In this document: piece after piece, positions 1 to 7,354 of the stretch
Position numbering within the stretch: the first letter of the stretch is position 1
Layout of the letters: the number at the start of each line of letters is the position of its first letter
NCBI GenBank assembly: GCA_037446075.1
Contig: JBBIJH010000081.1
Span: 1 to 11,174, forward strand
Direction: 5' to 3'
DNA length: 11,174 bases
From: JBBIJH01 sp037446075
GTDB taxonomy: Bacteria > Bacteroidota > Ignavibacteria > UBA10030 > JAHEZR01
The notes under the pieces: generated by a model
Told to the model about the DNA's origin: nothing
Database searches by the model: none
Seen by the model: only the letters and a program-made list of their open reading frames with translations
Program-made: the position numbers and the translations under genes

Positions 1-312
1 CATGATGTGAGACTCCTTGTCCCATGCGGGACGGGTCTGTCATTTCCATCCTCTCATGCAGTAAACAGCTTTGCGGCTGCGACCCTCTTTTCCTACTATT
101 ATCGGCGGTGGACCTGGGCATTCATGTCTTATGCTGCTCTCGTTGCCCTCTCGAGGCCGTATGTCGGGGTTCACTATCCGTCCGATATTGTAGGCGGGGC
201 CTTGATTGGAGGGCTCATCGCTCTTCTTGTGATCCTTCTCTGGTTGCAGGTGCAGAGGTTCTCGCCGAAGTGTCGAGAGCGCCGCTCGAACCAGAAATTC
301 GATGAGGTATGA
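1..312 (+). CDS. PAP2-family phosphatase, 3' end only
   Basis: The frame is open from the first base of the window, so the gene starts upstream and only about 103 C-terminal residues are visible. Two of the three acid-phosphatase signature motifs of the PAP2/PgpB superfamily are present: a PSSH block (in FPSSHAVNSFAAATLF) and SRPYVGVHYPSD, which fits R-x5-H-x3-D with the nucleophilic His and its Asp partner. A glycine-rich hydrophobic segment after the second motif should be the last membrane helix, followed by a short charged tail. Family members are integral membrane enzymes that remove phosphate from lipid phosphates such as undecaprenyl pyrophosphate or phosphatidylglycerol phosphate; the substrate cannot be chosen from this fragment. 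The stop codon overlaps the lnt start (ATGA), so the two genes are probably co-transcribed and translationally coupled. Family assignment is secure; substrate is unknown. Confidence 0.88.
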   Translation, partial: HDVRLLVPCGTGLSFPSSHAVNSFAAATLFSYYYRRWTWAFMSYAALVALSRPYVGVHYPSDIVGGALIGGLIALLVILLWLQVQRFSPKCRERRSNQKFDEV

Positions 313-1946
313 AGAAAAGCCAGAAAGTCACATTGGCTTGCCTGACGGGATTTCTGCTCGGACTCTCCTTCCCACCGCTTCGCCTTGGCTTGCTGGCGTG
401 TGTCGGGCTTGTGCCGCTTTTCTTTCTCTTCGAGAGGCTCGAAAGGTACGGCGATGTCGTTCGCTATGGGTATTTGGCCTTTCTTGTTTTGAACGTCATT
501 ACTCTTTATTGGATTGGCGGGTACACTCATCGCAATGACATGTTCTTGATGCTTGGTGGGGCGGCAGTCATCGTTATCCATCCATTTTTCTTCCTTGTTC
601 CTGCTCTTGGATTCTTTTTCGTACGAAAGGTTTTGGGAAACTTGATCGCACTTTTCGCGGCACCTTTCTTCTGGGCTGGGTTCGACTGGCTTCACTCGCT
701 GGGAGAGTTAGGTTTTCCGTGGCTGACGCTTGGGAATACACAGACTTATGCGGTCGAGAGGATTCAATTCATTACTTACACAGGGGTGTATGGGATCACG
801 TTCTGGATCGTGGGAGTGAATGCCCTCCTGTATCTTCTACTGCAAAAAGTTCTTTCAAGGGAATGGAAGGTCCTCTCGGTCAAGGGCCTTTCCACCACCG
901 TTGCTCTCATCACTGTGGTTCTTCTGCCAGGAATTCACGGTAGGATGCTTCTCCGACACGCTCGTGATAACCCAAATGGAGTTCGCGTCCGGGTTGGCAT
1001 CCTACAGCCTAATGTGGATCCCTGGAAGAAGTGGACCCTGGGACCGGAGGAACTGGTCCGGTTGTATCTGAATCAAACGGAATCTCTTGTGGGAGACCAA
1101 CCTGAGCTGGTTGTCTGGCCGGAGACGGCGATCTCGTTCAGGATTTTTTCCGGGAGGTATATTGGGATTTTTCACGGCTTAAAGGAAAAGATAGATTCCC
1201 TCGGTCTTGCGCTTCTCACCGGATTTGCTGACATTGTTTTTTACGACGGTCAAGATGCGCCCAGGGGCAGCAAGGTCGTAGCCGGGACAGGAATTCGGTA
1301 TGACGATTTCAACGCGATCATGCTGCTGGAGCCTGGGTCGGAGAGGGTACAGAAGTATGCGAAAATGAGGCTTGTCCCATTTGGTGAGCGCGTCCCGTAC
1401 GCTGAGTATCTCAGCTTCCTCGTAGAAGCCGTCAAGTGGAACGTGGGCATCAGCGGCTGGGGAATCGGTCGCGACACGACCGTGTTTGTCTTGAAGCGTG
1501 GGGATTCGACTGTGAAATTCTCCGCGATGGTCTGCTATGAGTCGATTTATCCCGATTTAGTTGCGGCCTTCGTGCGCAAGGGTGCACAGTTCCTTGTGGT
1601 GGTCACGAATGACAGCTGGTACGGAAACACTTCAGGACCGTATCAGCACGCTCAGTATGCAGTCCTGCGCGCCATCGAGAACAGGCGATCGGTCGCCCGT
1701 TGCGCGAATGGCGGTGTCTCAAGTTTGATCGACAAGTATGGAAGAGTCTATGATAAGCGCGACATGTTCACCCAAGCGTCCATCGTTGGGGATGTTCAAT
1801 TGTCCAACGAGGAGACATTCTACTCGAGGCACGGAGATGTGTTTGCGAGAGCTTGCGCTGGAATTGGAGTGCTCGTACTTCTGGGGGCGCTAGCCCGAAC
1901 ACTCTTGCCACGATCACGGAGGGGTACACAGCACGGAGAATCGTGA
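309..1946 (+). CDS. lnt: Apolipoprotein N-acyltransferase
   Basis: Lnt transfers a third acyl chain from a phospholipid to the N-terminal diacylglyceryl-cysteine of lipoproteins in the inner membrane, the last step of lipoprotein maturation. The 545-residue protein is close to the usual length (E. coli about 512). Roughly residues 5-215 are a series of hydrophobic membrane helices. Residues from about 226 to 505 form the nitrilase-like catalytic domain, and a final hydrophobic helix sits near residues 513-532. The catalytic triad can be read directly: Glu272 in VVWPETAISF, Lys352 in KMRLVPFGERVPY, and Cys409 in MVCYESIYPD. The block NDSWYGNTSGPYQHAQ is also typical. The ATG overlaps the stop of the preceding PAP2 gene as ATGA, and no strong Shine-Dalgarno is seen, which fits translational coupling. 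Nothing looks truncated or degraded. Confidence 0.96.
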   Translation: MKKSQKVTLACLTGFLLGLSFPPLRLGLLACVGLVPLFFLFERLERYGDVVRYGYLAFLVLNVITLYWIGGYTHRNDMFLMLGGAAVIVIHPFFFLVPALGFFFVRKVLGNLIALFAAPFFWAGFDWLHSLGELGFPWLTLGNTQTYAVERIQFITYTGVYGITFWIVGVNALLYLLLQKVLSREWKVLSVKGLSTTVALITVVLLPGIHGRMLLRHARDNPNGVRVRVGILQPNVDPWKKWTLGPEELVRLYLNQTESLVGDQPELVVWPETAISFRIFSGRYIGIFHGLKEKIDSLGLALLTGFADIVFYDGQDAPRGSKVVAGTGIRYDDFNAIMLLEPGSERVQKYAKMRLVPFGERVPYAEYLSFLVEAVKWNVGISGWGIGRDTTVFVLKRGDSTVKFSAMVCYESIYPDLVAAFVRKGAQFLVVVTNDSWYGNTSGPYQHAQYAVLRAIENRRSVARCANGGVSSLIDKYGRVYDKRDMFTQASIVGDVQLSNEETFYSRHGDVFARACAGIGVLVLLGALARTLLPRSRRGTQHGES

Positions 1947-1976
1947 TTCCAGGATCGAACGCGTAGAGCTATCACC

Positions 1977-2075
1977 CTACCGGTACTCATAACTACTGTA
2001 AGTCCCGTCGGGCAGCAACTCGTACGAGATCTGTTTCAAACCCGTACTCGAAGTGATGACACACAAAGGAGATTC
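1977..2075 (-). other. Possible gene remnant in the lnt-ltaE spacer
   Basis: The 134-bp spacer between lnt and the threonine aldolase gene has no clear promoter or terminator. On the minus strand it is open for about 33 codons, between in-frame TAGs at 2076-2078 and 1977-1979. It would encode a peptide ending in YELLPDGTYSSYEYR, which reads like the C-terminus of a real protein (polar, aromatic-rich, beta-like). There is no start codon with a ribosome site and no upstream portion, so if genuine it is a decayed 3' end. The plus strand is also open in one frame over the same stretch, which weakens the case. I do not recognise the family. Confidence 0.2.
2065..2071 (+). promoter_or_regulatory. 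Ribosome binding site supporting a TTG start
   Basis: AAAGGAG lies nine bases before the TTG at 2081. No ATG or GTG near the conserved N-terminus of the threonine aldolase is in frame, so this site decides the start codon. Confidence 0.75.
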
Positions 2076-2080
2076 CTAAA

Positions 2081-3121
2081 TTGAGCGAAACCGATTTCAT
2101 CGATCTACGAAGTGACACTGTGACAAAACCTTCCCCCGAAATGAGGAAAGCGATGGCTGAGGCACCCGTCGGTGATGACGTGTTCGGCGAAGATCCTACC
2201 GTGAACCTGCTGCAAGAAAAAGTCGCTGCGGCCCTGGGGAAGGAAAGGGCAATCTACGTCCCGAGCGGGACGATGGGCAACCAGATGTCCATCAAAGCAC
2301 ACACGGAACCTGGAGACGAAGTAATTCTCGAACGAGAAGCCCACATCTTCAACTATGAGACGGTCGCCCCGGCGATGGTCTCGAACGTCCAGATTTATCC
2401 AATCGAAGGCAAGCACGGTGTCATAACTGCTGAGCAGATCAAACGGGCGATCCGGCCGAAAGCGTACTATATGCCCAGAACCCGCCTCATCTGCATCGAG
2501 AACACCCACAACCGGGCTGGCGGTACTATTTTTCCTCTTGATGAAATCAAGCGCATCCGCGAGCTTGCCCTTGATGCCGGTATCAAGATGCATCTGGACG
2601 GCGCCCGAATCTGGAACGCATGCGTCGAAACTGGAATTGAACCGAAAGAGTATGCAAAGTACTGTGATTCCGTCTCCGTCTGTTTCTCGAAGGGTCTCGG
2701 CGCACCCGTTGGCTCCGCCGTTGCCGGCGAGGCCGATTTCATCGAGCGAGTCCGACGTTACAGGAAAATCTATGGCGGCGGGATGCGCCAGGCAGGAATC
2801 ATCGCTGCGGGTGCTCTGTATGCACTCGAGCACAATATACCTCGCTTGAAAGAAGACCATGAGAAGGCGAAGTATCTTGCTCGAGAAATCGGCAAACTGA
2901 AGACCCTTCAGGTTGACCTCGCCAGTGTGCAGACAAACATTGTTCTCGTCAACGTTGAGAAAACTGGAAAAAGCCCCGCTGATATCATCAGGATTCTTCG
3001 AGAGAACGGTGTTCTGGTTACTCTCGGGACCTACACGAGCATCCGGGCTGTGACGCATATGGATGTTTCATTCGAAGATGTGAGGAAAGCGGTCGAAGTG
3101 TTCAATAGGTTGTTCTCCTGA
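2081..3121 (+). CDS. ltaE: Low-specificity L-threonine aldolase
   Basis: This is a PLP-dependent fold-type I enzyme that cleaves L-threonine or L-allo-threonine to glycine and acetaldehyde in the cytoplasm. Family hallmarks occur in order: IDLRSDTVTKPSPEMR at the N-terminus, GDDVFGEDPTVNLLQ, the PSGTMGNQMSIKAH cofactor-binding region, the ENTHNRAGGTIFP block, HLDGARIWNA (the Asp that holds the PLP pyridine nitrogen), and SVCFSKGLGAPVGS with the Schiff-base lysine at residue 204. The length of 346 residues is normal. Translation starts at a TTG preceded by a clear Shine-Dalgarno site, and the encoded N-terminus aligns with the family only from this point. It follows lnt after 134 bp and precedes the thioesterase by 95 bp, so it may have its own promoter, although I could not identify one. 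Stereopreference for the L-allo form cannot be read from the sequence. Confidence 0.95.
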   Translation: MSETDFIDLRSDTVTKPSPEMRKAMAEAPVGDDVFGEDPTVNLLQEKVAAALGKERAIYVPSGTMGNQMSIKAHTEPGDEVILEREAHIFNYETVAPAMVSNVQIYPIEGKHGVITAEQIKRAIRPKAYYMPRTRLICIENTHNRAGGTIFPLDEIKRIRELALDAGIKMHLDGARIWNACVETGIEPKEYAKYCDSVSVCFSKGLGAPVGSAVAGEADFIERVRRYRKIYGGGMRQAGIIAAGALYALEHNIPRLKEDHEKAKYLAREIGKLKTLQVDLASVQTNIVLVNVEKTGKSPADIIRILRENGVLVTLGTYTSIRAVTHMDVSFEDVRKAVEVFNRLFS

Positions 3122-3216
3122 GCAAAATATTCCACAATAAATGAAAGAGACTGAGGGCGACACCTTCCCCCTTTAGTAATCCTCTGCGAAACAAATTGAT
3201 CCCTGCAGCAGTCACG

Positions 3217-3666
3217 ATGGATCTTTCGAAGTTTAGACACAAAACCCAGCTCCGCGTCAGGAACTACGAAATCGACTGGCAGGGAATTGTCCACAATGCG
3301 GTGTACTCCCTCTACTTTGAGGTTGGGAGAGTCGAGTATTTTAAGAACCTCGGTATCACACTGAATTTTGATTCAATCCAGAACGATTTCCGAGTAGTTC
3401 TCGCGACAAACAACCTCACCTATGTTTCCCCTGCTCGCTTTGACGATCTCTTGGATGTCTATACACGGGTTTCCTTTGTAAAGCATTCGAGTTTTGGGAT
3501 GGAGGGGTTGATTATTCATCACGAGACGGGCAAACTGATTGCGGAGAATACGAATGTCCACGTCTGGCTTGATCCAACGACGAACGAACCAGTTCCAATC
3601 AAATATGACTTTAGAAGCTTAGTTGAGAACTTCGAGGGTGAAAACGCCGAGATCGATTGGCCATAG
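3217..3666 (+). CDS. Hotdog-fold acyl-CoA thioesterase (YbgC/4HBT type)
   Basis: A 149-residue protein of the 4-hydroxybenzoyl-CoA thioesterase family, cytoplasmic enzymes that hydrolyse acyl-CoA thioesters. The signature region is RVRNYEIDWQGIVHNAVY followed by SLYFEVGRVEYFKNLGI. Asp20, in the segment matching the 4HBT active-site D-x-x-G-x-V pattern, is the likely catalytic residue, and the following helix with E and R is typical. The remainder fits the beta-sheet of a single hotdog domain (NLTYVSPARFDDLLDVYTRV, then a HETGKLIAE strand). I chose the ATG at 3217. An in-frame TTG at 3196 would add seven residues, but neither start has a good Shine-Dalgarno, and homology begins after the ATG. 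Its substrate is unknown. The gene lies 27 bp before trpE and is probably co-transcribed with it, but nothing links its chemistry to tryptophan synthesis. Confidence 0.88.
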   Translation: MDLSKFRHKTQLRVRNYEIDWQGIVHNAVYSLYFEVGRVEYFKNLGITLNFDSIQNDFRVVLATNNLTYVSPARFDDLLDVYTRVSFVKHSSFGMEGLIIHHETGKLIAENTNVHVWLDPTTNEPVPIKYDFRSLVENFEGENAEIDWP

Positions 3667-3693
3667 TCTTGCAATCGTTCTTGCGGGTGGCAG

Positions 3694-5235
3694 ATGATTA
3701 CCCCTTTTGACCAATTTGTTCAACTTTCGGCGACGGGAAATGTAATCCCCGTTGTGGACATCCTTCTTGCAGATACGGACACACCCGTTTCGGCGTATCT
3801 CAAGATTCGGCGCGAAAGCTTACATTCTTTCCTGCTCGAAAGCGTTGAAGGCGGGGAGACGATCGCACGCTATTCATTCCTCGGGGTCGACCCATTCATG
3901 ATTTTTGAGGCGAGGGGATCGACGTTTAAACTCCGGCCATTGCGGGAAGACTGTCCAATCACTGCTGAAATGTTGGAAGAACAAAACCACCCCTTAGAGG
4001 TGCTCAAGAAAATTTTCTCCAAGATGAAGACGGTTCGGATTCAAGGCCTTCCGCGTTTCTCGGGTGGGGCGGTGGGGTACTTCGGGTACGAGTCTGTCCA
4101 GCTTGTAGAAGAGATCCCATCTGCGATGGTCGACGACTTGGGTCTCCCGGACATCTTGCTGATGTTCTTCGACACGCTTCTGGTGTTTGACAATCTGCAG
4201 AGGAAAATCTTCATCATCGTAAATGCTTTTCCCGACGGCTCGCCATCGTCGCTGCAGGAATGCTATCAGGCCGCGGCCATGAAAGTCAGAAGGTTGCGGG
4301 AGGCCCTTCGCCAGAATGTGCGTACGGATTTCTCATCTGCGACTACTTTGGAGAGCCCTCGCTACACGATCACTCGGGATGAGTTCTTAGCGAAAGTGGC
4401 TCGTTGCAAGGAGTACATCCTTGACGGAGATATCTTTCAAGTCGTTTTATCCCAGCGGGTCGATCAGCGAGTTTCGTTGGAGCCATTCGATGTTTACCGA
4501 ACCCTTCGATCGATCAACCCGTCTCCCTACATGTACTATCTTCGGATCGATGATGCACACGTGATCGGCTCTTCACCGGAGATGCTCGTGAGGGTCGAGA
4601 CTGACATCGTCGAAACGCGGCCCATTGCCGGGACAAGACCACGCGGGAAAAGCCCGGAGGAGGATGAGAGATTGGCCGAAGAGTTGCTCGCCGATGAGAA
4701 GGAGCGTGCGGAGCATTTGATGTTGGTTGATCTTGGCCGAAATGATATCGGGAGGATCAGCGACTTTGGGACAGTCGGCGTGAATCGATTCATGGTTTTG
4801 GAGAAGTACTCTCACGTCATGCACATCGTCTCCAATGTGAAGGGGAGGCTGAGGAAGGATTTGACGGCTCTCGATGCTCTGTACTCTTGTTTCCCGGCAG
4901 GAACTCTCACAGGCGCTCCGAAGATACGGGCGATGGAGATCATCGCTGAGCTTGAGCCGACAAGAAGGGGAATATACGGTGGAGCGATTGGTTACTTGGA
5001 TTTTTCAGGCAATCTTGATTCTTGCATCGCCATCAGGACGATTGTCATTAAGGATGGAGTTGCCCACTTTCAGGCGGGAGCTGGGATAGTGGCGGATTCC
5101 GTTCCTGAGAGAGAGTATCAGGAGACGCTCGATAAGTTAGCTGCGAATCTCGCTGCGGTGCAAATGCTGGTTGATCAGACCTCACCCCGTCCTCCGGACA
5201 CCCCTCTCCCAATTTGGGAGAGGGGACGGGGGTGA
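3694..5235 (+). CDS. trpE: Anthranilate synthase component I
   Basis: TrpE converts chorismate, with ammonia delivered by TrpG, into anthranilate and pyruvate, the first step of tryptophan synthesis. The N-terminal domain carries LLES at residues 47-50, the element that in characterised TrpE proteins forms the tryptophan feedback site. The C-terminal chorismate-binding domain has PIAGTRPRG (the Ala marks TrpE; PabB usually has Lys here), LMLVDLGRNDIGRI, KYSHVMHIVSNVKG, FPAGTLTGAPKIRAME, RRGIYGGAIGY and QAGAGIVADSVPE, all intact. The length is 513 residues. The natural protein probably ends near residue 495: the last 18 residues (TSPRPPDTPLPIWERGRG) and the stop codon are encoded by an inverted repeat described separately. 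A weak GGTGG lies just before the ATG. trpG follows 21 bp downstream, giving a trpEG pair. The rest of the trp genes are not in the window. Confidence 0.97.
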   Translation: MITPFDQFVQLSATGNVIPVVDILLADTDTPVSAYLKIRRESLHSFLLESVEGGETIARYSFLGVDPFMIFEARGSTFKLRPLREDCPITAEMLEEQNHPLEVLKKIFSKMKTVRIQGLPRFSGGAVGYFGYESVQLVEEIPSAMVDDLGLPDILLMFFDTLLVFDNLQRKIFIIVNAFPDGSPSSLQECYQAAAMKVRRLREALRQNVRTDFSSATTLESPRYTITRDEFLAKVARCKEYILDGDIFQVVLSQRVDQRVSLEPFDVYRTLRSINPSPYMYYLRIDDAHVIGSSPEMLVRVETDIVETRPIAGTRPRGKSPEEDERLAEELLADEKERAEHLMLVDLGRNDIGRISDFGTVGVNRFMVLEKYSHVMHIVSNVKGRLRKDLTALDALYSCFPAGTLTGAPKIRAMEIIAELEPTRRGIYGGAIGYLDFSGNLDSCIAIRTIVIKDGVAHFQAGAGIVADSVPEREYQETLDKLAANLAAVQMLVDQTSPRPPDTPLPIWERGRG

Positions 5236-5238
5236 GGG
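5180..5238 (+). repeat. Palindromic repeat forming the 3' end of trpE
   Basis: The inner arms are a perfect 10-bp inverted repeat, CCCCTCTCCC (5201-5210) and GGGAGAGGGG (5216-5225), around the loop AATTT. The outer arms CCTCACCCCGTCC (5180-5192) and GGACGGGGGTGAGG (5224-5237) pair with a single bulged G, leaving about 8 nt unpaired on the left side. This layout (CCTCACCCC, CCCTCTCCC, GGGAGAGGG, GGGTGAGG) resembles the dispersed G/C-rich palindromes found in many bacterial genomes; that link is from general knowledge, not a search. The TGA of trpE is within the right arm (5233-5235). The transcript could fold strongly between trpE and trpG and might moderate trpG expression or protect the upstream mRNA. 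It lacks a U-tract, so it is not a standard terminator. Confidence 0.85.
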
Positions 5239-5256
5239 TTTGAATAGAGTTGACCC

Positions 5257-5826
5257 ATGCTCCTTATCATCGACAACTACGACTCCTTCACCTACAACCT
5301 CGTCCAGCGCTTAGGCGAGCTTGGGGCTGAGATGACCGTTGTGCGCAACGACAGGATCACAGTCGACGAGATCAAGGAGATGAAGCCGGACGCACTCATC
5401 ATCTCACCTGGGCCATGCACGCCGAAAGAAGCTGGAATTTCTGTGGAGGCGATTCGAGAGCTGCACATCGGTTTGCCGATTCTCGGCGTCTGTTTGGGTC
5501 ATCAGGCAATTGGAGAGGCGTTTGGCGGGAGAATTGTTCGTGCCCCCAAGGTCGTCCATGGAAAGACCTCCCAGATTCATCACACCGGACAGTCGATCCT
5601 GCAGGGAATCGAATCGCCCCTTGTGGGGGCGAGGTACCATTCCCTCATCATCGATCGGAAGTCACTCCCCGATTGTCTTGAAGTTACAGCTTGGACGGAT
5701 GATGACTTGATCATGGGAGTTCGGCACAAGGAGTTCCCCACCATCGGTGTGCAGTTCCATCCTGAGTCCATAGCCACAGAGTCGGGCAAGAAGATTCTGA
5801 AGAATTTCTTGGAGAAGAGATTTTAG
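5257..5826 (+). CDS. trpG: Anthranilate synthase component II (glutamine amidotransferase)
   Basis: TrpG hydrolyses glutamine and channels ammonia to TrpE; in many bacteria the same subunit also serves PabB in folate synthesis. The 189-residue protein is a single class I glutamine amidotransferase domain. It opens with LLIIDNYDSFTYNLVQ and has the oxyanion segment ISPGPCTPKEAG. The nucleophile Cys79 lies in LGVCLGHQAIGEAFGG, and His168 and Glu170 in GVQFHPESIATESG complete the triad. The KVVHGKTSQIHH block is typical of TrpG/PabA. It sits immediately after trpE, which strongly supports the anthranilate role. No strong Shine-Dalgarno is visible just before the ATG, so expression may depend on trpE translation. 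Downstream lies a folded repeat element and then a convergent gene. Confidence 0.96.
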   Translation: MLLIIDNYDSFTYNLVQRLGELGAEMTVVRNDRITVDEIKEMKPDALIISPGPCTPKEAGISVEAIRELHIGLPILGVCLGHQAIGEAFGGRIVRAPKVVHGKTSQIHHTGQSILQGIESPLVGARYHSLIIDRKSLPDCLEVTAWTDDDLIMGVRHKEFPTIGVQFHPESIATESGKKILKNFLEKRF

Positions 5827-5837
5827 CGAATGCGGCC

Positions 5838-5944
5838 GGAGTGCGACAATTTCCCAACGGGACACCTTCGGTGCATTGTCGCAAGTGCAAGGGTGCCTTG
5901 GTTGGCAACCGATTGCTTGGCGCGAGACTGAAGTCTCGCACTCC
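5838..5944. repeat. Structured 107-bp element with 9-bp terminal inverted repeats
   Basis: The gap between the convergent trpG and GH88 genes is almost filled by one compact element. Its ends are a perfect 9-bp inverted repeat: GGAGTGCGA (5838-5846) and TCGCACTCC (5936-5944). Inside are several exact hairpins. TGCGACAAT (5842-5850) pairs with ATTGTCGCA (5875-5883) and encloses two mini-hairpins, TCCC-AAC-GGGA (5852-5862) and CACC-TTC-GGTG (5863-5873). Then come CAAGG-GTG-CCTTG (5888-5900), GGTT-GGC-AACC (5900-5910) and GCGAGACT-GA-AGTCTCGC (5922-5939). There is no U-tract and no evident coding capacity. It looks like a MITE-like or REP/BIME-like mobile palindrome, or a structured RNA. Convergent transcription may stop here, but that is inference. 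No target-site duplication is obvious. Confidence 0.75.
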
Positions 5945-5963
5945 CAAGACGGGGAAATCTAAG

Positions 5964-7346
5964 TTATTCAGGATCGAAGAATGTCGGGTAGGTATCTCGC
6001 CTCGCTTCCCTCAGGATCATCAGCCCCAGCTCTATCGCATGATAATCTCCCCACATTGATGACTCGCCGTTTGGCACCTGTGATCCTCGAGGGATGAAGT
6101 CCCAGCCATTTGGACGATGATACACCGAATGAAGAATGAGGCCTTGATGATGAGTACGAGTTGAAAGATAAGGGACATCCAAGAGAACTCTCGCCACAGT
6201 AAGAGCCGCATTGTAATACTTCTGTCCGTCTTTCTGCAGTCCTTTCTGTCTTAGAAACCGCCCGAACCGCAGCAGTCCTTGCGCAGCAATAACGGCCGCT
6301 GAGCTGTCCACTGGCTCGAAATCGTTGAATGGATCAGCGGGCTTGTTAAGGTAATCTCCCATCCTCTCAAGTCCGGGTGCTCCGGTGTCCCAGTACGGAA
6401 TGCCATCCGTTGGTGTATTCTCAATGTAATAGTCACACGTCGCACGGGCAGCTTTCATCATCGTGCTAGTGATCCCCCTCCGACCTCGGTATTCTTTCAA
6501 CTCTTCGTCCGACACTGTCTCGAGAAACTCCAGCTGCTCGGCGAAGCCGAGCATCGCCCATGCAAGGCCACGCGTCCAGGTGGTGAAAGGGGAGTAGCCC
6601 TGCTGGGAATTCGGGCAGCGATACGCCCCGGTCTTGACGTTAAAAATGGACTCATGCGCCACGCGCCCTCTGACGTCGAACCTATCCCGGCCTTTGCCAT
6701 AATAGACGTTATACTTCGCGGTTGCCTGAGCGTGGCGGATCAATCTCTCGAGGAGGCAGATGCTGTGATCTCCATCCACTTTCAGGACCTGTCCAAGTTG
6801 GTGAGCGAGGGCGAGTGATCTCAACGAGCGCATTGTATCAATGAAAAGCGAGTGCGGTCCATTGAATGAATATATGTAGCCGGTCCCGTCGCTTGTCTGG
6901 GTCCATCGAGCGGCCTGCACGGCTCCTGAGCACTTCAATGCGAGGCCATAGAAATTTCTCTCCCATTCATTATACGGGATCCTTCCCTCCCGCATCAAGC
7001 GGTGTAAGTTCCCGTATGTGCTGATCACGTTGAACCCGTGGTCGTGCACACCCATGTGTGTGACGTAGGCTGGCATCCGTTTCAGAATTTCTCTGCGGCC
7101 GAGTTCCAGGAATCTCTTCTCTCCGGTTGCATCGAATTGCAGAAGTGCAGAACCGTAGTGGAACCCTAGAGTCCATTCCGTCCAAGCACGCGTTGTGTAT
7201 TTTCCTTTGACGGTGATAACAGGAGCACCGTTCTTCACGTCCCAAGTTTTCATGAGAGAGGAAATCTTTGCCGCAGACAACTCGAACAGCCGTTCGATTT
7301 TCGGAGCCAGAGTTTTCGCGGTGATTGTGTAATCTATCTTCAACAT
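5964..7346 (-). CDS. GH88 unsaturated glucuronyl hydrolase
   Basis: Enzymes of this family remove the 4,5-unsaturated uronic acid left at the non-reducing end when polysaccharide lyases cut glycosaminoglycans, gellan, xanthan or similar polymers. They use hydration of the double bond instead of ordinary glycosidic cleavage. The 460-residue protein has the expected (alpha/alpha)6-barrel features. Asp102 lies in HMGVHDHGFNVIST and matches the first conserved GH88 Asp; Asp170 lies in SLFIDTMRSLRSL and matches the second, the general acid/base. Later conserved blocks are TTWTRGLAWAMLGFAEQ, GIPYWDTGAPG, DSSAAVIAAQGLLRFG and SSMWGDYHAIELGLM. No signal peptide is visible, so it is probably cytoplasmic. 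The gene follows the SDR gene after 8 bp and ends convergently with trpG. The native substrate is not determined, and a related function such as rhamnogalacturonyl hydrolase (GH105) is less likely given the motifs. Confidence 0.88.
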   Translation of the reverse strand: MLKIDYTITAKTLAPKIERLFELSAAKISSLMKTWDVKNGAPVITVKGKYTTRAWTEWTLGFHYGSALLQFDATGEKRFLELGRREILKRMPAYVTHMGVHDHGFNVISTYGNLHRLMREGRIPYNEWERNFYGLALKCSGAVQAARWTQTSDGTGYIYSFNGPHSLFIDTMRSLRSLALAHQLGQVLKVDGDHSICLLERLIRHAQATAKYNVYYGKGRDRFDVRGRVAHESIFNVKTGAYRCPNSQQGYSPFTTWTRGLAWAMLGFAEQLEFLETVSDEELKEYRGRRGITSTMMKAARATCDYYIENTPTDGIPYWDTGAPGLERMGDYLNKPADPFNDFEPVDSSAAVIAAQGLLRFGRFLRQKGLQKDGQKYYNAALTVARVLLDVPYLSTRTHHQGLILHSVYHRPNGWDFIPRGSQVPNGESSMWGDYHAIELGLMILREARRDTYPTFFDPE

Positions 7347-7354
7347 GCTTCGTC

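Noticed and set aside
174..695. 173-codon minus-strand frame across the PAP2 end and lnt
   Set aside because: It is antisense to conserved PAP2 and Lnt motifs and has no recognisable domain.
2105..3058. 317-codon open frame on the minus strand inside ltaE
   Set aside because: It lies antisense to a fully conserved threonine aldolase and its translation shows no recognisable domain. It is a codon-composition shadow.
3196..3216. Extended thioesterase start at the TTG at 3196
   Set aside because: No Shine-Dalgarno supports it, and the seven extra residues are not expected in the family. The ATG at 3217 is preferred but not proven.
5841..6059. 72-codon plus-strand frame after trpG
   Set aside because: It runs through the folded element and into the 3' end of the GH88 gene on the opposite strand; there is no ribosome site and no protein-like pattern.
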